Assembly (NCBI GenBank): GCA_009767595.1
Contig: VSDK01027838.1
Location: 263,316-327,315 of the forward strand
Reading direction: 5' to 3'
From: Symbiodinium kawagutii
Taxonomy: Eukaryota; Sar; Dinophyceae; Suessiales; Symbiodiniaceae
Length of the DNA stretch: 64,000 nt
In this document: positions 48,757 through 58,589 of the stretch, piece by piece
Layout: the number at the start of each line of letters is the position of its first letter
How positions within the stretch are numbered: the stretch's first letter is position 1
Position numbers and translations under genes: made by a program
Notes under the pieces: model-generated
The model's database searches: none
Told to the model about the DNA's origin: nothing
Seen by the model: only the letters and a program-made list of their open reading frames with translations

Positions 48757-48951
48757 ACATGGTGGTTTTCCAAAATGGGGGTACCCCCCCCATCAGCATC
48801 CATCATCCAGTTTATTACCCACTTATTTTTTTGACATAGCAATAGCAATCAAACAGCTTTATTGTCCCACTCATAGCAATAAACCCTCCATGTCCCACTC
48901 ATAGCAATAAACCCTCCAATTTTGAGGTCCCCTTTGGCTTGAGAAACCACT
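48757..48951 (+). mobile_element. Family-1 element enlarged by an internal duplication
   Basis: Left end catggtggttttccaaaatg, right end tggcttgagaaaccactctg. The interior contains cccactcatagcaataaacc in two tandem copies (about 48868 and 48894), making this copy about 195 bp instead of about 110. Confidence 0.78.
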
Positions 48952-49183
48952 CTGTTGGTCTTATTGTTGGTTATTATCCCCTAGTCTGAACCATATAATA
49001 GGCTCAAACCATGAAAAACCATTGTAGGCTTATCAAGAAACCACCATCTACTTAACCACCATCTAGTTACGCTTGATAATAAACCCACCATCTTGATTAT
49101 TACCCACTTATAGTTTATCAAGAAACCACCATCTGCTTCCACCTCGCTTGATCTGCTCGTTGCTCGCGCGCGAAACAGGCTAG

Positions 49184-49281
49184 GCCTTGGCCTGCTGTTG
49201 CCTGCGCATGATCGGCCAGCAGGCGGAGCGAGCTGGGCAGATCAGCACTGGAGATGGCCAACCCATGGTGGAGACCCGTTG
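49184..49281 (+). CDS. Exon of an unrecognised gene
   Basis: Reads ALACCCLRMIGQQAERAGQI then STGDGQPMVETR plus two bases. Acceptor aacaggctag, donor cccgttg|gtaaac, phase 2. The only continuous frame with both borders. Contains a Cys triplet; family unknown. Confidence 0.6.
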
Positions 49282-49362
49282 GTAAACTTACTGGATATGT
49301 TCCCCTTATTGTTACCCAGCATTTTTCCAACAAAATTTGGATGATTTCCCATGGTTGATACC

Positions 49363-49463
49363 CTATGGCTGGCTGGAAAATCCAGCATTTTGTTGGGAAA
49401 AATGTGGGAAATCATCCATTGATGGTGGATTTTCCATTGCTATTTTAGTTTACCAGAGGGTAG
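49363..49463 (-). mobile_element. Family-4 short repeat, inverted ends
   Basis: ctggaaaatccagcatttt and tggtggattttccattgc stand as an inverted pair; gtttaccagagggtag follows, as at 20.08 kb. Boundaries are approximate. Confidence 0.5.
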
Positions 49464-49975
49464 TGGTTAATGAGTGGTTAATGGTCAGCACTTCATAGGT
49501 TGATAAACAATTGATAGGTTGATAAGAGTTGATTAATGGCTAATTAACGATTTTACTACTGTAAGCCATGACTGATGCTTACAGTAACAAGCTGATTCAT
49601 TTCTGATGATAGGGAATAAACACCAACAACAATATGGGGGATGTACCAACTATGGCTATGGGTCAAAATTCAGCCACCAAAACCAGGGTAGTAGTGATCC
49701 CAACAGCTCAACTGCTTTGCTGATGTTCGCAAGGATGCCAGGGTAGCCACAGCGGTATAATGATTAATTGTATAGTGAATATGTTAATATGTTGGTTACT
49801 GACTGAATGATGGTAACTGATGATTGACAAGAGGGTTATTAGGCTGCGATCTATCCCATGCTTGAAATAACGGTTCAGGATGGTTCATTTATTTGATTAA
49901 TCTCATGGTTGGTTGGCCAATCATGTCTTACCAACAGGATTGGTTCACCAATGATCTTGGTATAGATTGATAACT

Positions 49976-50024
49976 GGCTGGTGGTTTGAACCAACATTTT
50001 TCATAGGAACCACCAACCAGATAA
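49976..50024. mobile_element. Family-3 short inverted repeat
   Basis: actggctggtggtttgaacc and gaaccaccaaccagat form terminal inverted repeats around about 15 bases. A related, longer copy lies at 56.2 kb. Confidence 0.6.
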
Positions 50025-50538
50025 TGATTGATATACTTGGTTCCAGATGGGTCATCCACTAAAGAGGGGTCGTTGATGATTGTTGGTTCTTATCCCGTGC
50101 TGTAATCCCCTTTGTTTGATCCTTATAAACGACAATCGAGCATCATCATGAGACTGTTTGAGGCAGTTATTTGGAATTATCACCAACAACTAGTGACAAG
50201 TTTCAACCATTTGCAAACAGTATTCACCATTCATAAACCATTAATCAACTATTGTCAAGCATATATCCAGCACATCAAAGATTGGCAACCCTTCTCAATC
50301 GCTATTTGGTGGCTACAGATGTTCTACAACCAGCAGTGTTTTCGGGCACAGCCATAAAAACAAAGACGCAAATGGCGAGCTGTCAGTCAATACATTTTAC
50401 CAGCTAATGATTAATGGTAGTTGATTTTACCGAATAGTAGTTCATGATGGCTGAAAATGGTTGGCACTTGCGGTCGTCCACCCCCAATTGGCTGATAATG
50501 GTTACTTTCAATACTTGGTAGGATGTAGTTCACCCAGC

Positions 50539-50646
50539 ATATGGTGGTTTCTCAAAATATGAGACCCCCAAAATGGTTGGTTTATTACTATAAATGGTTA
50601 ATAATGGATGATTTGGGGGTACCCCTATTTGGAGAAACACCCATAT
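50539..50646 (-). mobile_element. Family-1 inverted-repeat element, well preserved
   Basis: Ends are catatggtggtttctcaaaa and tttggagaaacacccatata. Interior: ccaaaatggttggtttatta and tggatgatttgggggtaccc. One of the cleanest copies and a good reference for the family. Confidence 0.9.
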
Positions 50647-50712
50647 AAGGTCATATATTATGGTGAGCACATCCAGTTTCTGCACATCCAAGTGTTGGGT
50701 TCCATACAGCAG

Positions 50713-50764
50713 CTGTCAGGTTTGCACACAGCAGCTCTTGCGGCAGCTTGTGACCTGGCTGTGT
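50713..50764 (+). CDS. Candidate exon, start of a membrane segment
   Basis: One base completes the Cys codon left in phase 2 by the 49281 donor, then CQVCTQQLLRQLVTWLC follows. Acceptor acagcag, donor ctgtgt|gtcatg, phase 0. Joined to 51922 it gives an uninterrupted hydrophobic run (LVTWLC + VLLFILHMACALGVLVG) long enough for a transmembrane helix. An alternative frame (FLHIQVLGSIQQLSGLHTAA) is also open. Confidence 0.5.
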
Positions 50765-50888
50765 GTCATGTGCAGTTGCTTGGGAAATGGTGTCCTTGAG
50801 TCCTTGTTAGCCGCGATAGGGTGAACATTGGTGAACAGTGGTTGTCAATAATGGTTTGTAATTGTTGATCTACTCTTAGGATCTCTTA

Positions 50889-50982
50889 GGTGTTTCTCAG
50901 AAGACCCCCAAATCATCCGCAGTCCGAGTCTGTCCTAGACGATGAATGGGTGATTTCAGGGGTCCAATTTGAGAAACACCCA
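50889..50982 (+). mobile_element. Family-1 inverted-repeat element
   Basis: Starts ggtgtttctcagaagacccc and ends tccaatttgagaaacaccca, with cccccaaatcatccgcag inside. It abuts the next element directly. Confidence 0.83.
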
Positions 50983-51093
50983 TTTGGTGGTTTCTCACAA
51001 TAGGGAGCCCCATGAAATGGTTGGTTTTATACATTTTATTACATTCACAAAGGATGATTTTAGAGGTACCCCTATGACTTGAGAAACCACCTT
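50983..51093 (-). mobile_element. Family-1 inverted-repeat element, opposite orientation to its neighbour
   Basis: Starts tttggtggtttctcacaata, has gaaatggttggttttata and ggatgattttagaggtaccc, and ends cttgagaaaccacctt. Confidence 0.85.
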
Positions 51094-51743
51094 AAATGGG
51101 GTACCCTGAAAAAAAAGGGGTACCCCTAAAATCATCCTAGTGGCACTTAGTGGTCCCCTAGTGGCATTTTAAGTGCCCCATTTAGTGGTCTCTTCGTCTT
51201 GCTATGAGGTACTCTTCCTCTGCTCTCCATGGCAGCTTCGTGGAGTATTCGTTCCTCCTTCTATTCGCACCACCAGCTCTTCATGGCCGGCGGAAGGGGA
51301 GCCCAATGAAGTCTTGGAGAAGTCATGCACCATAGGGTTCTTGTTACAGAGCCTTATGTAACTTGTTCTTGATCACATCATAGAGATACAAATTCAACAT
51401 GTCTACGGAGTTTTCAACCATCTGAAGCATGTTGTATGTCGGCTAAGCCGACTGTTGGGACAGCAAAGCCGATCCCAAGCCAGGTCACGTTCTGTCATTG
51501 CGGTTTCCCGCCTAATCAAACTGAGCACTTACATTGATGGACAACCCATTGCTGTACATGGCTGGGAAAGTATCATCATTGTCCATGGCATGGGAATGCC
51601 TGTTAAGCCGAGTTGAGATGGGACAGCTGGACATTTTCAGGCTTAGGTGACATTTCATTCCAGGATGGGCTGCATGGCCAGATTCGATTCTTGACGTCTC
51701 AAAATGTCTCAAATGAAATCCATGCAATGGACCACAAACCCAT

Positions 51744-51850
51744 CTGGGTGTTTCTTAACATGTGGGTACCCCTAAATCATCCTTCGTTAACCATTTATGA
51801 TAACAAATCAACCATGTTGTGGGTTCCCTATGGCTTGAGAACCCCCATAT
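51744..51850 (+). mobile_element. Family-1 inverted-repeat element
   Basis: Starts tgggtgtttcttaacatgtg, has tacccctaaatcatcct and caaatcaaccatg, and ends ggcttgagaacccccatat. Confidence 0.82.
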
Positions 51851-51921
51851 GCTCTAAGAATCTATCAGAGCAGGCAGCTAGCCATGGGCGATAGCCCCAG
51901 GATGTACTCAGAGTCTGACAG

Positions 51922-51978
51922 GTGCTGCTCTTCATCCTGCACATGGCTTGTGCCTTAGGCGTGCTGGTGGGTTCGGAG
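51922..51978 (+). CDS. Exon encoding a probable transmembrane segment
   Basis: Reads VLLFILHMACALGVLVGSE, 19 whole codons, strongly hydrophobic. Acceptor tctgacag, donor tcggag|gtgcca. It joins in phase to the 50764 donor. The membrane protein family is not recognised. Confidence 0.62.
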
Positions 51979-52017
51979 GTGCCAGTTTGAAGGATTTCTA
52001 CTCATCAGGACTAAGCA

Positions 52018-52398
52018 CCACCACCACCACCACCACCAGCATCATCATCATCATCATCATCGTCATCGTCATCGTCGTCATCATCCTCATCGTCATCATC
52101 ATCATCATCATCGTCATCGTCATCGTCGTCATCATCCTCATCGTCATCATCATCATCATCATCGTCATCGTCATCGTCGTCATCATCCTCATCGTCATCA
52201 TCATCATCATCATCGTCATCGTCATCGTCGTCATCATCCTCATCGTCATCATCATCATCATCATCGTCATCGTCATCGTCGTCATCATCCTCATCGTCAT
52301 CATCATCATCATCATCGTCATCGTCATCGTCGTCATCATCCTCATCGTCATCATCATCATCATCATCGTCATCGTCATCGTCGTCATCATCCTCATCG

Positions 52399-52433
<35 letters not shown>

Positions 52434-52436
52434 GTT
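52018..52436. repeat. 51-bp higher-order satellite, about 7 copies
   Basis: After a short (CAC)n run, a 51-base unit built of tcatcatcatc, gtcatcgtcatcgtc and atcatcctcatc repeats about seven times with hardly any divergence, then decays into plain ATC. All frames are open because the unit is a multiple of three (17 codons) without stops. Confidence 0.96.
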
Positions 52437-52718
52437 GCCATGAGCATCAGTATCAATTGTGAGTTTTTCACGTTTTCTCTACAACATTCTACGAACTCAA
52501 GCATGATATCTAATTTGGGGCAGTACTGCAAGTTTTTGACATTGCTTTTATAGTTTTCCTTCTACGTCAATTATCCTTTGTGTACACTCCTGGATACAGC
52601 TGGAACAGTTTAGCCTGTAGGGTTTTCTCGCCCTATGCATGTCAAAAGGGCCGGTTGACACCAATTGGTACCGGTTGATAGCAAGTGATCCCGGTTGAGT
52701 AAGTTGGACATACAGCAG

Positions 52719-52880
52719 ATTGAGCTCAAGGGTGGCCCACATTTCAACTCGGGTTCCCGTGGAGCTGTTTGTTCATTTGGGTCGCTGACGCTGCAGCTGG
52801 AGGCTTCGCCCTGTACTTTGAAATGATGAAGTGGGCTGTGATGGGCGCTGCTGGAGTGACATGGCTGACTCACCTAGGGG
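52719..52880 (+). CDS. Coding-like segment, two competing frames
   Basis: From the acceptor acatacagcag, a phase-0 frame reads IELKGGPHFNSGSRGA. From about 52763 another frame reads CLFIWVADAAAGGFALYFEM then MKWAVMGAAGVTWL, hydrophobic like the exon at 51.92 kb. One of these probably continues the membrane protein, but I cannot fix the borders. It ends near the family-1 element at 52877. Confidence 0.42.
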
Positions 52881-52980
52881 GTTCTGTAGCCAGTTGTGGG
52901 AATCCCCCAAGTTGGTTGAGTGCTATAAATGACTCATATTGGATGATTTGGGGGTGTCCCTATTTTGAGAAACACCCACC
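52877..52980 (-). mobile_element. Family-1 inverted-repeat element, reverse orientation
   Basis: Contains agttggttgagtgctataaa, atgatttgggggtgtcccta and ttttgagaaacacccacc. The left end is partly eroded. Confidence 0.78.
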
Positions 52981-53401
52981 TTTTTTTGTTAAACGAGTGG
53001 GGTCATTGATTGAAGAGAAATCCTTGAACGATCAGCAATTGATTTTGGATTGTGTTTGTTTATCCTTTTTTGACGAAAACTCAGGAAGTCAAAGACTCTT
53101 TCTTGGGCCATTGATTGCATGCCTTTGGGAAGAAGTGGGCCAAGCTGGTTTGCCGAGGTTGTCTTTGCTGGCTTCTACCTCTTCATCTGGTATCAGGTAG
53201 AGCAGTACCGGTGCATTGGTTTGGCGCTAGTGTAGCAGAATGGAAGAGCATCTAGAACAGCGAGACACGGCACAGGGTGCGCACGGGATTGCATGGGTAT
53301 CCAATGAGAAAACGTTGTACCTCTAAGAGCTGGTAATGTCACTACACTACAAAGTCGGCATTTTCTGAGTGCTTGAGTGTATCGCTTTCCTCAGGATCCC
53401 A

Positions 53402-53596
53402 GGGAAATCAGGGGAAGCCAGGGGATTTAACTCCCTTGCAAGACTGGCAGTTGTCAGCGTGCTCGCAGCCATCCTCTTGCAGCTTCAGTGCGACAGCGGG
53501 GGTTCCGCAGGATACAGCCATGTGGCGCCTCGACGCAGCTTCAGTGTGGATCAACTGAGACTAGTGATGACTTACAAGCGAAACAAACTGATATGA
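53402..53596 (+). CDS. Candidate terminal exon with hydrophobic stretch
   Basis: A frame reads LARLAVVSVLAAILLQLQCD then SGGSAGYSHVAPRRSFSVDQ and LRLVMTYKRNKLI before a stop. The hydrophobic stretch fits the membrane protein upstream. A second frame ending at TGA near 53558 (GNQGKPGDLTPLQDWQLSAC) is also open. The acceptor is uncertain (aggatcccag or gaagccag). Confidence 0.38.
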   Translation, partial: GKSGEARGFNSLARLAVVSVLAAILLQLQCDSGGSAGYSHVAPRRSFSVDQLRLVMTYKRNKLI

Positions 53597-53625
53597 TGTG
53601 GGAGTCAGAGTGCTGGTGGGGGGGG

Positions 53626-53935
53626 GCATATGGTGGTTTCATGTGGTTTCTCAAGTCCGAGGGGACCCCCCCAAATCATTCAATACCTGTAAACATCTCA
53701 ACTGCTTGTTGACGGGTCTTGATGGGTCTTCATCGTTGTCTTGAATCCTTGAAAAGTGTCTTGAACAGAATCAAACCAGCAGATGGAGAAGCAACTCTGA
53801 AGGAAGCATTTTTATTCTGTGTGGATAGCTCGCTGAAATTGCAATTGTTCACTCAAACCACCTCGGGTGTTTCAAGAGAAAGTATGTACTGAACCATCCA
53901 TTTTAGGGGTCCCCTATGGCTTGAGAAACACCCGT
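53626..53935. mobile_element. Family-1 element pair or element split by an insertion
   Basis: A left end (catatggtggtttc...tggtttctcaag, cccccccaaatcattcaat) at 53626-53690 and a right end (ggggtcccctatggcttgag, aaacacccg) at 53905-53935 are separated by about 200 unrelated bases. Confidence 0.6.
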
Positions 53936-54359
53936 TTCATGATGTCCGTTTTGCTCGTTGCATTTGCCATGACGAGTGGCTTCCCGTAGTGTGTTGCAGA
54001 ACGTCAACATCTCCTCGGGTGCAGGAGGCATGCACAATGTCTAGGTTTCTCAAATCTGCTTTTCATCATGATTCATCATGATTTATCACGATTCATCATG
54101 TATTTGTACTATTATAGGACGGTATTGTACTGTGTAGTATAGATTATTCATGTTAGTGCTATTTTGCAAGTAATTACTAAATTTCCTACTACTAGATATA
54201 TTCGCTTTTTCACTCCCTCTCTAATGTGAGGACATATTTTGTACACGCATGCATATAGACATCTTGTGTATGCACAGATTGCAAACCATCAAATACACAT
54301 AGATCACATAGTGGCACTAGATCCTCCTCGCTTGATCTTCTGAATCCAATAATGGCACA
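53936..54359. other. Intergenic or 5' region before the ILEI gene
   Basis: AT-rich, with three tattcatcatgattt-type words near 54.06 kb. An AG at 54319 (gtggcactag) precedes the start codon and could accept a trans-spliced leader. An in-frame TGA at 54333 supports the ATG at 54360 as the start. No dinoflagellate spliced-leader copy was seen. Confidence 0.4.
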
Positions 54360-54572
54360 ATGAACGAGCCACACTGTAGGCACCTGCGCTTCGCACTACT
54401 GCAGTTGTGGGCTGCCATTGCATGGGGCCTGGACATCAGGGTGACCAGCGTGTCCCGAAGCAATGGCAACACCGTGGAATTTTCGGTGGCGAACCAAGCC
54501 TTGGACGTGACAACAGGCCGTGGCATGAACGTGGCCGTCGTGAATCTGGACGGCTCCTTACAATCTTTTCAG
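54360..54572 (+). CDS. ILEI-repeat protein, exon 1: signal peptide and unit 1 N-half
   Basis: ATG with an in-frame stop upstream. Residues 1-23 (MNEPHCRHLRFALLQLWAAI then AWG) form a signal peptide with an Arg-containing n-region and a hydrophobic core. LDIRVTSVSRSNGNTVEF follows, then SVANQALDVTTGRGMNVAVV and NLDGSLQSFQ, the first strands of the ILEI fold with the gRGmN motif. It ends in phase 0 at a GA donor (tttcag|gacggc). The splice is supported by unit 2, where SFQVFDTHAA is uninterrupted. Confidence 0.8.
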
Positions 54573-54838
54573 GACGGCGATGGGCGGATTTCCTGGGCTA
54601 GTTGGGTCTAGATGGATCAGTCCTACCATGTGTATAAGTTAAGCATAGTCTGCAGTTGATATGTTTACATACCGATACAGATATATACACATTGACATTG
54701 TTCAATATACATCAAGGTACTACATTAGATTGATGAGTAGTGTGTGCCCATGAGTTGACATGTGATGCAAAGCTATAACAGATAGGCATTGATAGCATAA
54801 GGGGAGGCCCATCAACTTGACTGACCTGGCACTTGCAG

Positions 54839-54964
54839 GTCTTTGACACTCACGCAGCGGGATCTGAAGCTTTGGTGACTTTCGTGGACGGTCTGAGCAG
54901 CGGATCTCTGGTGCTCTTCGCTGCACGGGATGATGCGCAGAGCAACATGACGGTGGCAGCCAAG
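54839..54964 (+). CDS. ILEI-repeat protein, exon 2: unit 1 middle
   Basis: Reads VFDTHAAGSEALVTFVDGLS, SGSLVLFAARDDAQSNMTVA, AK. It carries the FDTH, GSEALv.Fv and aarDDA motifs of the domain. Acceptor cacttgcag, donor gccaag|gtgcgc, phase 0. 42 whole codons. Confidence 0.87.
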
Positions 54965-55509
54965 GTGCGCAAACATCCGGTGGTTGGGCATGTCGCTGTG
55001 GTGGGATGCTGTGGATGGATCGACATTAAGCAGTGGATGTTCCCATCCCAACAGCCACACTACTTCGGTTATGGGACATGAACAGCCACTGCTTTGAGAA
55101 CCCTCACCGCCCTGTGATGGCTGGTGTTTTGGGCCATTGCCGGGATCGACGTACGAAGTCAGAGCATGTCTTGAGCCTCTACAGTATCTCCTGAAAATGC
55201 GAAAACTTTACTGATGATGAGGTTGTCCATGCACACTATACCCGAAACTGGAAGATTTTGCCTATGAACCCTCCAGTAGTCCCTAGCCTCGTGAGACATC
55301 CAGGATTTGTCGCTTGTTTGACTCTGAACATCGTGATGTTTCATTTCCAGGAGATCGTTTACCCAACAATGACCATGAAGCGCGATGCCGTGCTGAGCCC
55401 AACTTTGGGAGCCCGACATTTCGCTATGTTTCAATACTATCACTATCACCCTTAGTTGGTCACCTCATCCATGTCTCCTGGTTTGCTGAACTGTTAGACG
55501 TTTCCTTAC

Positions 55510-55650
55510 ATGGGGGGGTTCAAAATAGGGGACCCCCTCTATAAATCATCCAGTTCATTAACCATCGACTGTAGTAAACCCGCCATAAGTTGGGGGTTCC
55601 ATTGACCATTGATAGCAGTAACCCCACCATAAGTTGTGGGGTCCCCAAGT
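55510..55650 (+). mobile_element. Family-1 element in the unit 1-specific intron
   Basis: Starts atgggggggttcaaaatagg, has gaccccctctataaatcatc and agtaaacccgccataagttg, then a duplicated right part (ccaccataagttg(t)gggg twice). It lies inside intron 54965-55722, which unit 2 lacks. Confidence 0.68.
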
Positions 55651-55722
55651 CCTGGCTAGGTCGAAAGCACCGACATGTTCCCAGCTTCATGTCTTTCAAC
55701 ACATCACCTCGCAACGCGCGAG

Positions 55723-55804
55723 GACGCCATCAAGAGCTGCGGGGGCGTGTTGATCGACAGCCTCACGTACCGAGGGTCCTACGCCTTGATCGGTCAGAAG
55801 GGTG
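55723..55804 (+). CDS. ILEI-repeat protein, exon 3: unit 1 C-part
   Basis: Reads DAIKSCGGVLIDSLTYRGSY then ALIGQKG plus one base. This is the YRGsyaLIG strand. Acceptor acgcgcgag. Two donors keep phase 1. A GC donor at 55804 (gggtg|gcacct) gives QKGG + TALAEQ, matching unit 2 better. A GT donor at 55801 (gaagg|gtggca) gives QKG + TALAEQ. Confidence 0.85.
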
Positions 55805-55866
55805 GCACCTTGGCCCTACAGACGGGTACGTCCCATGGGTAGATCCGGTGCTTCGCCAGCGAGTTG

Positions 55867-55980
55867 TATGGCTATTACTATTAACCAACCAACAATGGAG
55901 GATAATAACCAACAATCAGCGGGAAAACAATGGTTAATGATAGGGGAACCAGGGGGACAAGGTTTTGACCCACTGCCGTG
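55867..55980 (-). mobile_element. Family-2 inverted-repeat element, reverse orientation
   Basis: Contains accaaccaacaatggaggat, gggaaaacaatggttaatga and taggggaaccagggggacaa, and ends ggttttgacccactgccgtg. The left end is eroded. Intronic in the ILEI gene. Confidence 0.8.
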
Positions 55981-56194
55981 TGTCTTCTATGACTGGTAGT
56001 ACGGTAGTGAACCAACCTAAGTTGGCTGATTGGGGGGGTACCACTCGGTGGTGAACTGACCTGGAAGCTCGAGGATCACAAGTTTTGATAGGTAAGCCAG
56101 CTACAAATGGTAGATATTGTGCTTCCAGGGTTATCTTACTCAGTGCGCAGTGCAGAAGAGTTGTGTCAAACCTGTTGGGGATACATGACTGGTG

Positions 56195-56285
56195 ACTGGT
56201 TGGTGGTTTAACGATGTTCTGTTCTCAACCATACCTGGGGGTTATATAATTGACAATTTTTTTTTGGATACCACCAACCAGATGT
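56195..56285. mobile_element. Family-3 inverted-repeat element
   Basis: Terminal repeats gactggttggtggttta and ataccaccaaccagatg enclose about 55 bases. Related to the 50.0 kb copy. Intronic in the ILEI gene. Confidence 0.65.
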
Positions 56286-57463
56286 CTATGTGTATATTTC
56301 TATACTGTAAGTAGGATGTGCTGATGAACAACAATATATCATAACATATGTAGGCACATGCATCCTGCTCGCACAATGCCTAAACTTGGACTTCCCTATA
56401 CATACTATGCCCCAACTTAAGACTTACGAGCAAAGAACGCAGTTCATTGAACTGATGACCAGGGTAGTGGCTACGGCTAAGGGGTCAAGATCACCCATAA
56501 GGTTTGACCTCATGGCCAATGATGGGAAGGAACATTTCAGGAACCTCCGTAGAGCCTTATGATTGACGGGAGAAAGCACACACACACACACCTTTAGGTT
56601 CCTCAATATCATAGGTTGGGAATCATTTGTTGGTCATTATTGAAATGTCCATGTGATATCATGTGATAACACACAAGAAAAACCAAACAACTTGCCATTT
56701 CAAAGGCAATTACGGTAGGCTATTGCTACTATATATAGGTTGTTTATCGCTATTTTTGGGAACACTTCCTCAATTCCTGTTGCATTTTCCACAAGCCAAT
56801 GCAGCCAGTTCATTTTGTAGAAGTTGACAAGAAGAAAATCCTCGACTGTTGGCGGCTACAAAGCCTAGATGGTTTACAACGAAGATAAAGTCGTTGCGTT
56901 GAAGGTACTTGAAAGCAAGTTGCTGAGTTACACGTACCGGTAGTTGGGAAAATGTAAATAATAATGGCGTTTATGTCAGGTCGAAATTATCAGAGGTACA
57001 CTGGTCAATTGCTTTTGATATTGCCAACCTTTCTGAATACCCCGTGGCATCCAATGGTATCTCTCAGATTGCTTTAAGAACAAGATGGCGTCGGTGTTGG
57101 CACCCAGTTTTGATTGCCGCTATCGTTTCAATACAGGCCTGGTCAGTCTGGAACCAATCCCTCATGTCAGACCCGTGAAACCTGATCCATTTGAGAATCT
57201 ACAGATTTTAGGGCATGCCAGGGGGAAATGCCCGGGCAAAGTTTTTCCCTCCAACTCAATCCGCAAAAAATGATTCCTGGCAGGGGAAACCATCCCAAGT
57301 AAGCAGCAAGCACTGCTTGAACCAATCGTCGTTCTTTGATCCTGCTTAGTAGGTGATCAAATCTCGCAAGAAGATGCAATAAGCAGATATAAGCAGGCTA
57401 CAGCTCAGGTTTTTCCACTTCAGCCAGGCTTGTAACGCATCCAGCACTGGCCCAAGCGTCTAG
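56286..57463. other. Non-coding, rest of intron 3
   Basis: AT-rich, with a short (CA)n at 56579-56590. No exon supported between 55.8 and 57.46 kb, although 57.08-57.27 kb is weakly coding-like in the + strand. Confidence 0.45.
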
Positions 57464-57555
57464 GTACCGCTCTGGCGGAGCAGACCTTCGAAGATGGCGG
57501 AGCAAATGCAGTGGCCGTTGCAACTTACAGCTCGACCCAAACGAATATCATCAAA
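57464..57555 (+). CDS. ILEI-repeat protein, exon 4: unit 1 end
   Basis: Two bases complete Gly, then TALAEQTFEDGGANAVAVAT and YSSTQTNIIK. It aligns with exon 8 of unit 2 (PALAEQNFPDGQVAVANAEY), which fixes frame and acceptor (gcgtctag). The end at atcaaa|gtcacc (phase 0) is the likeliest donor but is not confirmed by homology. Confidence 0.78.
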
Positions 57556-57687
57556 GTCACCAGTACCTCAAGGATACCGCGGAGCCACCGAAGTCATTTG
57601 TTGCAAGAAATTATGCAAGGATAAGGAGAATGACTGAATGACTATGTGGAATGACTAGAGAATGGCTAGAGATACAAGTGGGTCTGG

Positions 57688-57990
57688 GTGCTGTTCTTGT
57701 CTTGCGGTGCTGATGTGTTTTTGGAGTGTGGTTCTTGTTGTTGTGGTACTGTAGTTGTTGGGTTGCGGCGCGACCAGTTGATTTTTGAAGAGCTCAATAC
57801 AAACCGCTTCTTAGACACAATTGTTCGTCAGGTTTCAAATCCACTCAGTGCTGGAACGTTGCTGTTTTCCAAAATGCGACTACCCCCCAAGAAACTGGTT
57901 TCGCTGCCGATTCAATCGTGTGCTCATTCGCTTGGCTCGTCCAGCTTCAGTAGCTCAGGGCGCCCTATAACAAGAGTAACCGTTGGCCAC
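57688..57990 (+). CDS. Uncertain open frame inside an ILEI-gene intron
   Basis: A 101-codon frame. Part of it (RFLDTIVRQVSNPLSAGTLL) faintly resembles the domain segment around STGTLL, but the expected DD and cG motifs are missing. It may be a decayed exon remnant or chance. Not part of the model. Confidence 0.2.
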
Positions 57991-58043
57991 TGAACGAACC
58001 AGATTTGCAACTGGGATCCAACATGAATCCAGCATGGATCCAG

Positions 58044-58152
58044 CATGGCATCATCGTTGGAAGCCTTCGCCACGACGCGTGGTGCCGTGCCAGGAGCGCA
58101 GGTGATGAACTGACCTTCGAGGTGGATGGCACGCCGCTGTCGGTGTCCACAG
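58044..58152 (+). CDS. ILEI-repeat protein, exon 5: unit 2 start
   Basis: Certain part: ARSAGDELTFEVDGTPLSVS then T plus one base, aligning with SRSNGNTVEFSVANQALDVT of unit 1. Donor tccacag|gtgccc, phase 1. The start is uncertain: the frame is open upstream from about 58005, and 58044 (ggatccag|CAT, phase 0) is chosen because it fits the previous exon. Confidence 0.7.
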
Positions 58153-58589
58153 GTGCCCAGCAGCTGAGTTTCCTGGGGAGAAACCGTGCTGACTTTCACA
58201 AATCCAAGTAAATCCAAGCAGGGTTCTCTCATTGGTTTTGTGATATTTAGTTGTTTCCCCAGTGATTTAAATAGTGAACTGTTTTCTCATTAATACTAGT
58301 GAACCCTTGGTTTTTGTTGGTTTACACGCCTTGGTAGCAACTAAAAATTGCTCAGGTGTTTGATTTAGATTGCAGATGTGAGTCAATACAGTACATAGCA
58401 AAGAAAAAGGACTGCAGAAAAGCCTGGATTTGTGTATCATATGCAGCCACTCAGATTTTGATCTGGGAAGCGTTGTTAGCCACTGTTCAGCAGCTACCAA
58501 GCAGTACCCATCCCAGACTTCTACCTCGGGTCAAAGAGTCTTACTCCAACGTTGGGGTGATGGCCATTCCAAGGCAAAAGTCGGGGGAT

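Noticed and set aside
51948..52553. Open frame of 201 codons with regular Ile/Val pattern
   Set aside because: Product of the 51-bp satellite. Only the first few codons overlap a real exon, and that one is in another frame.
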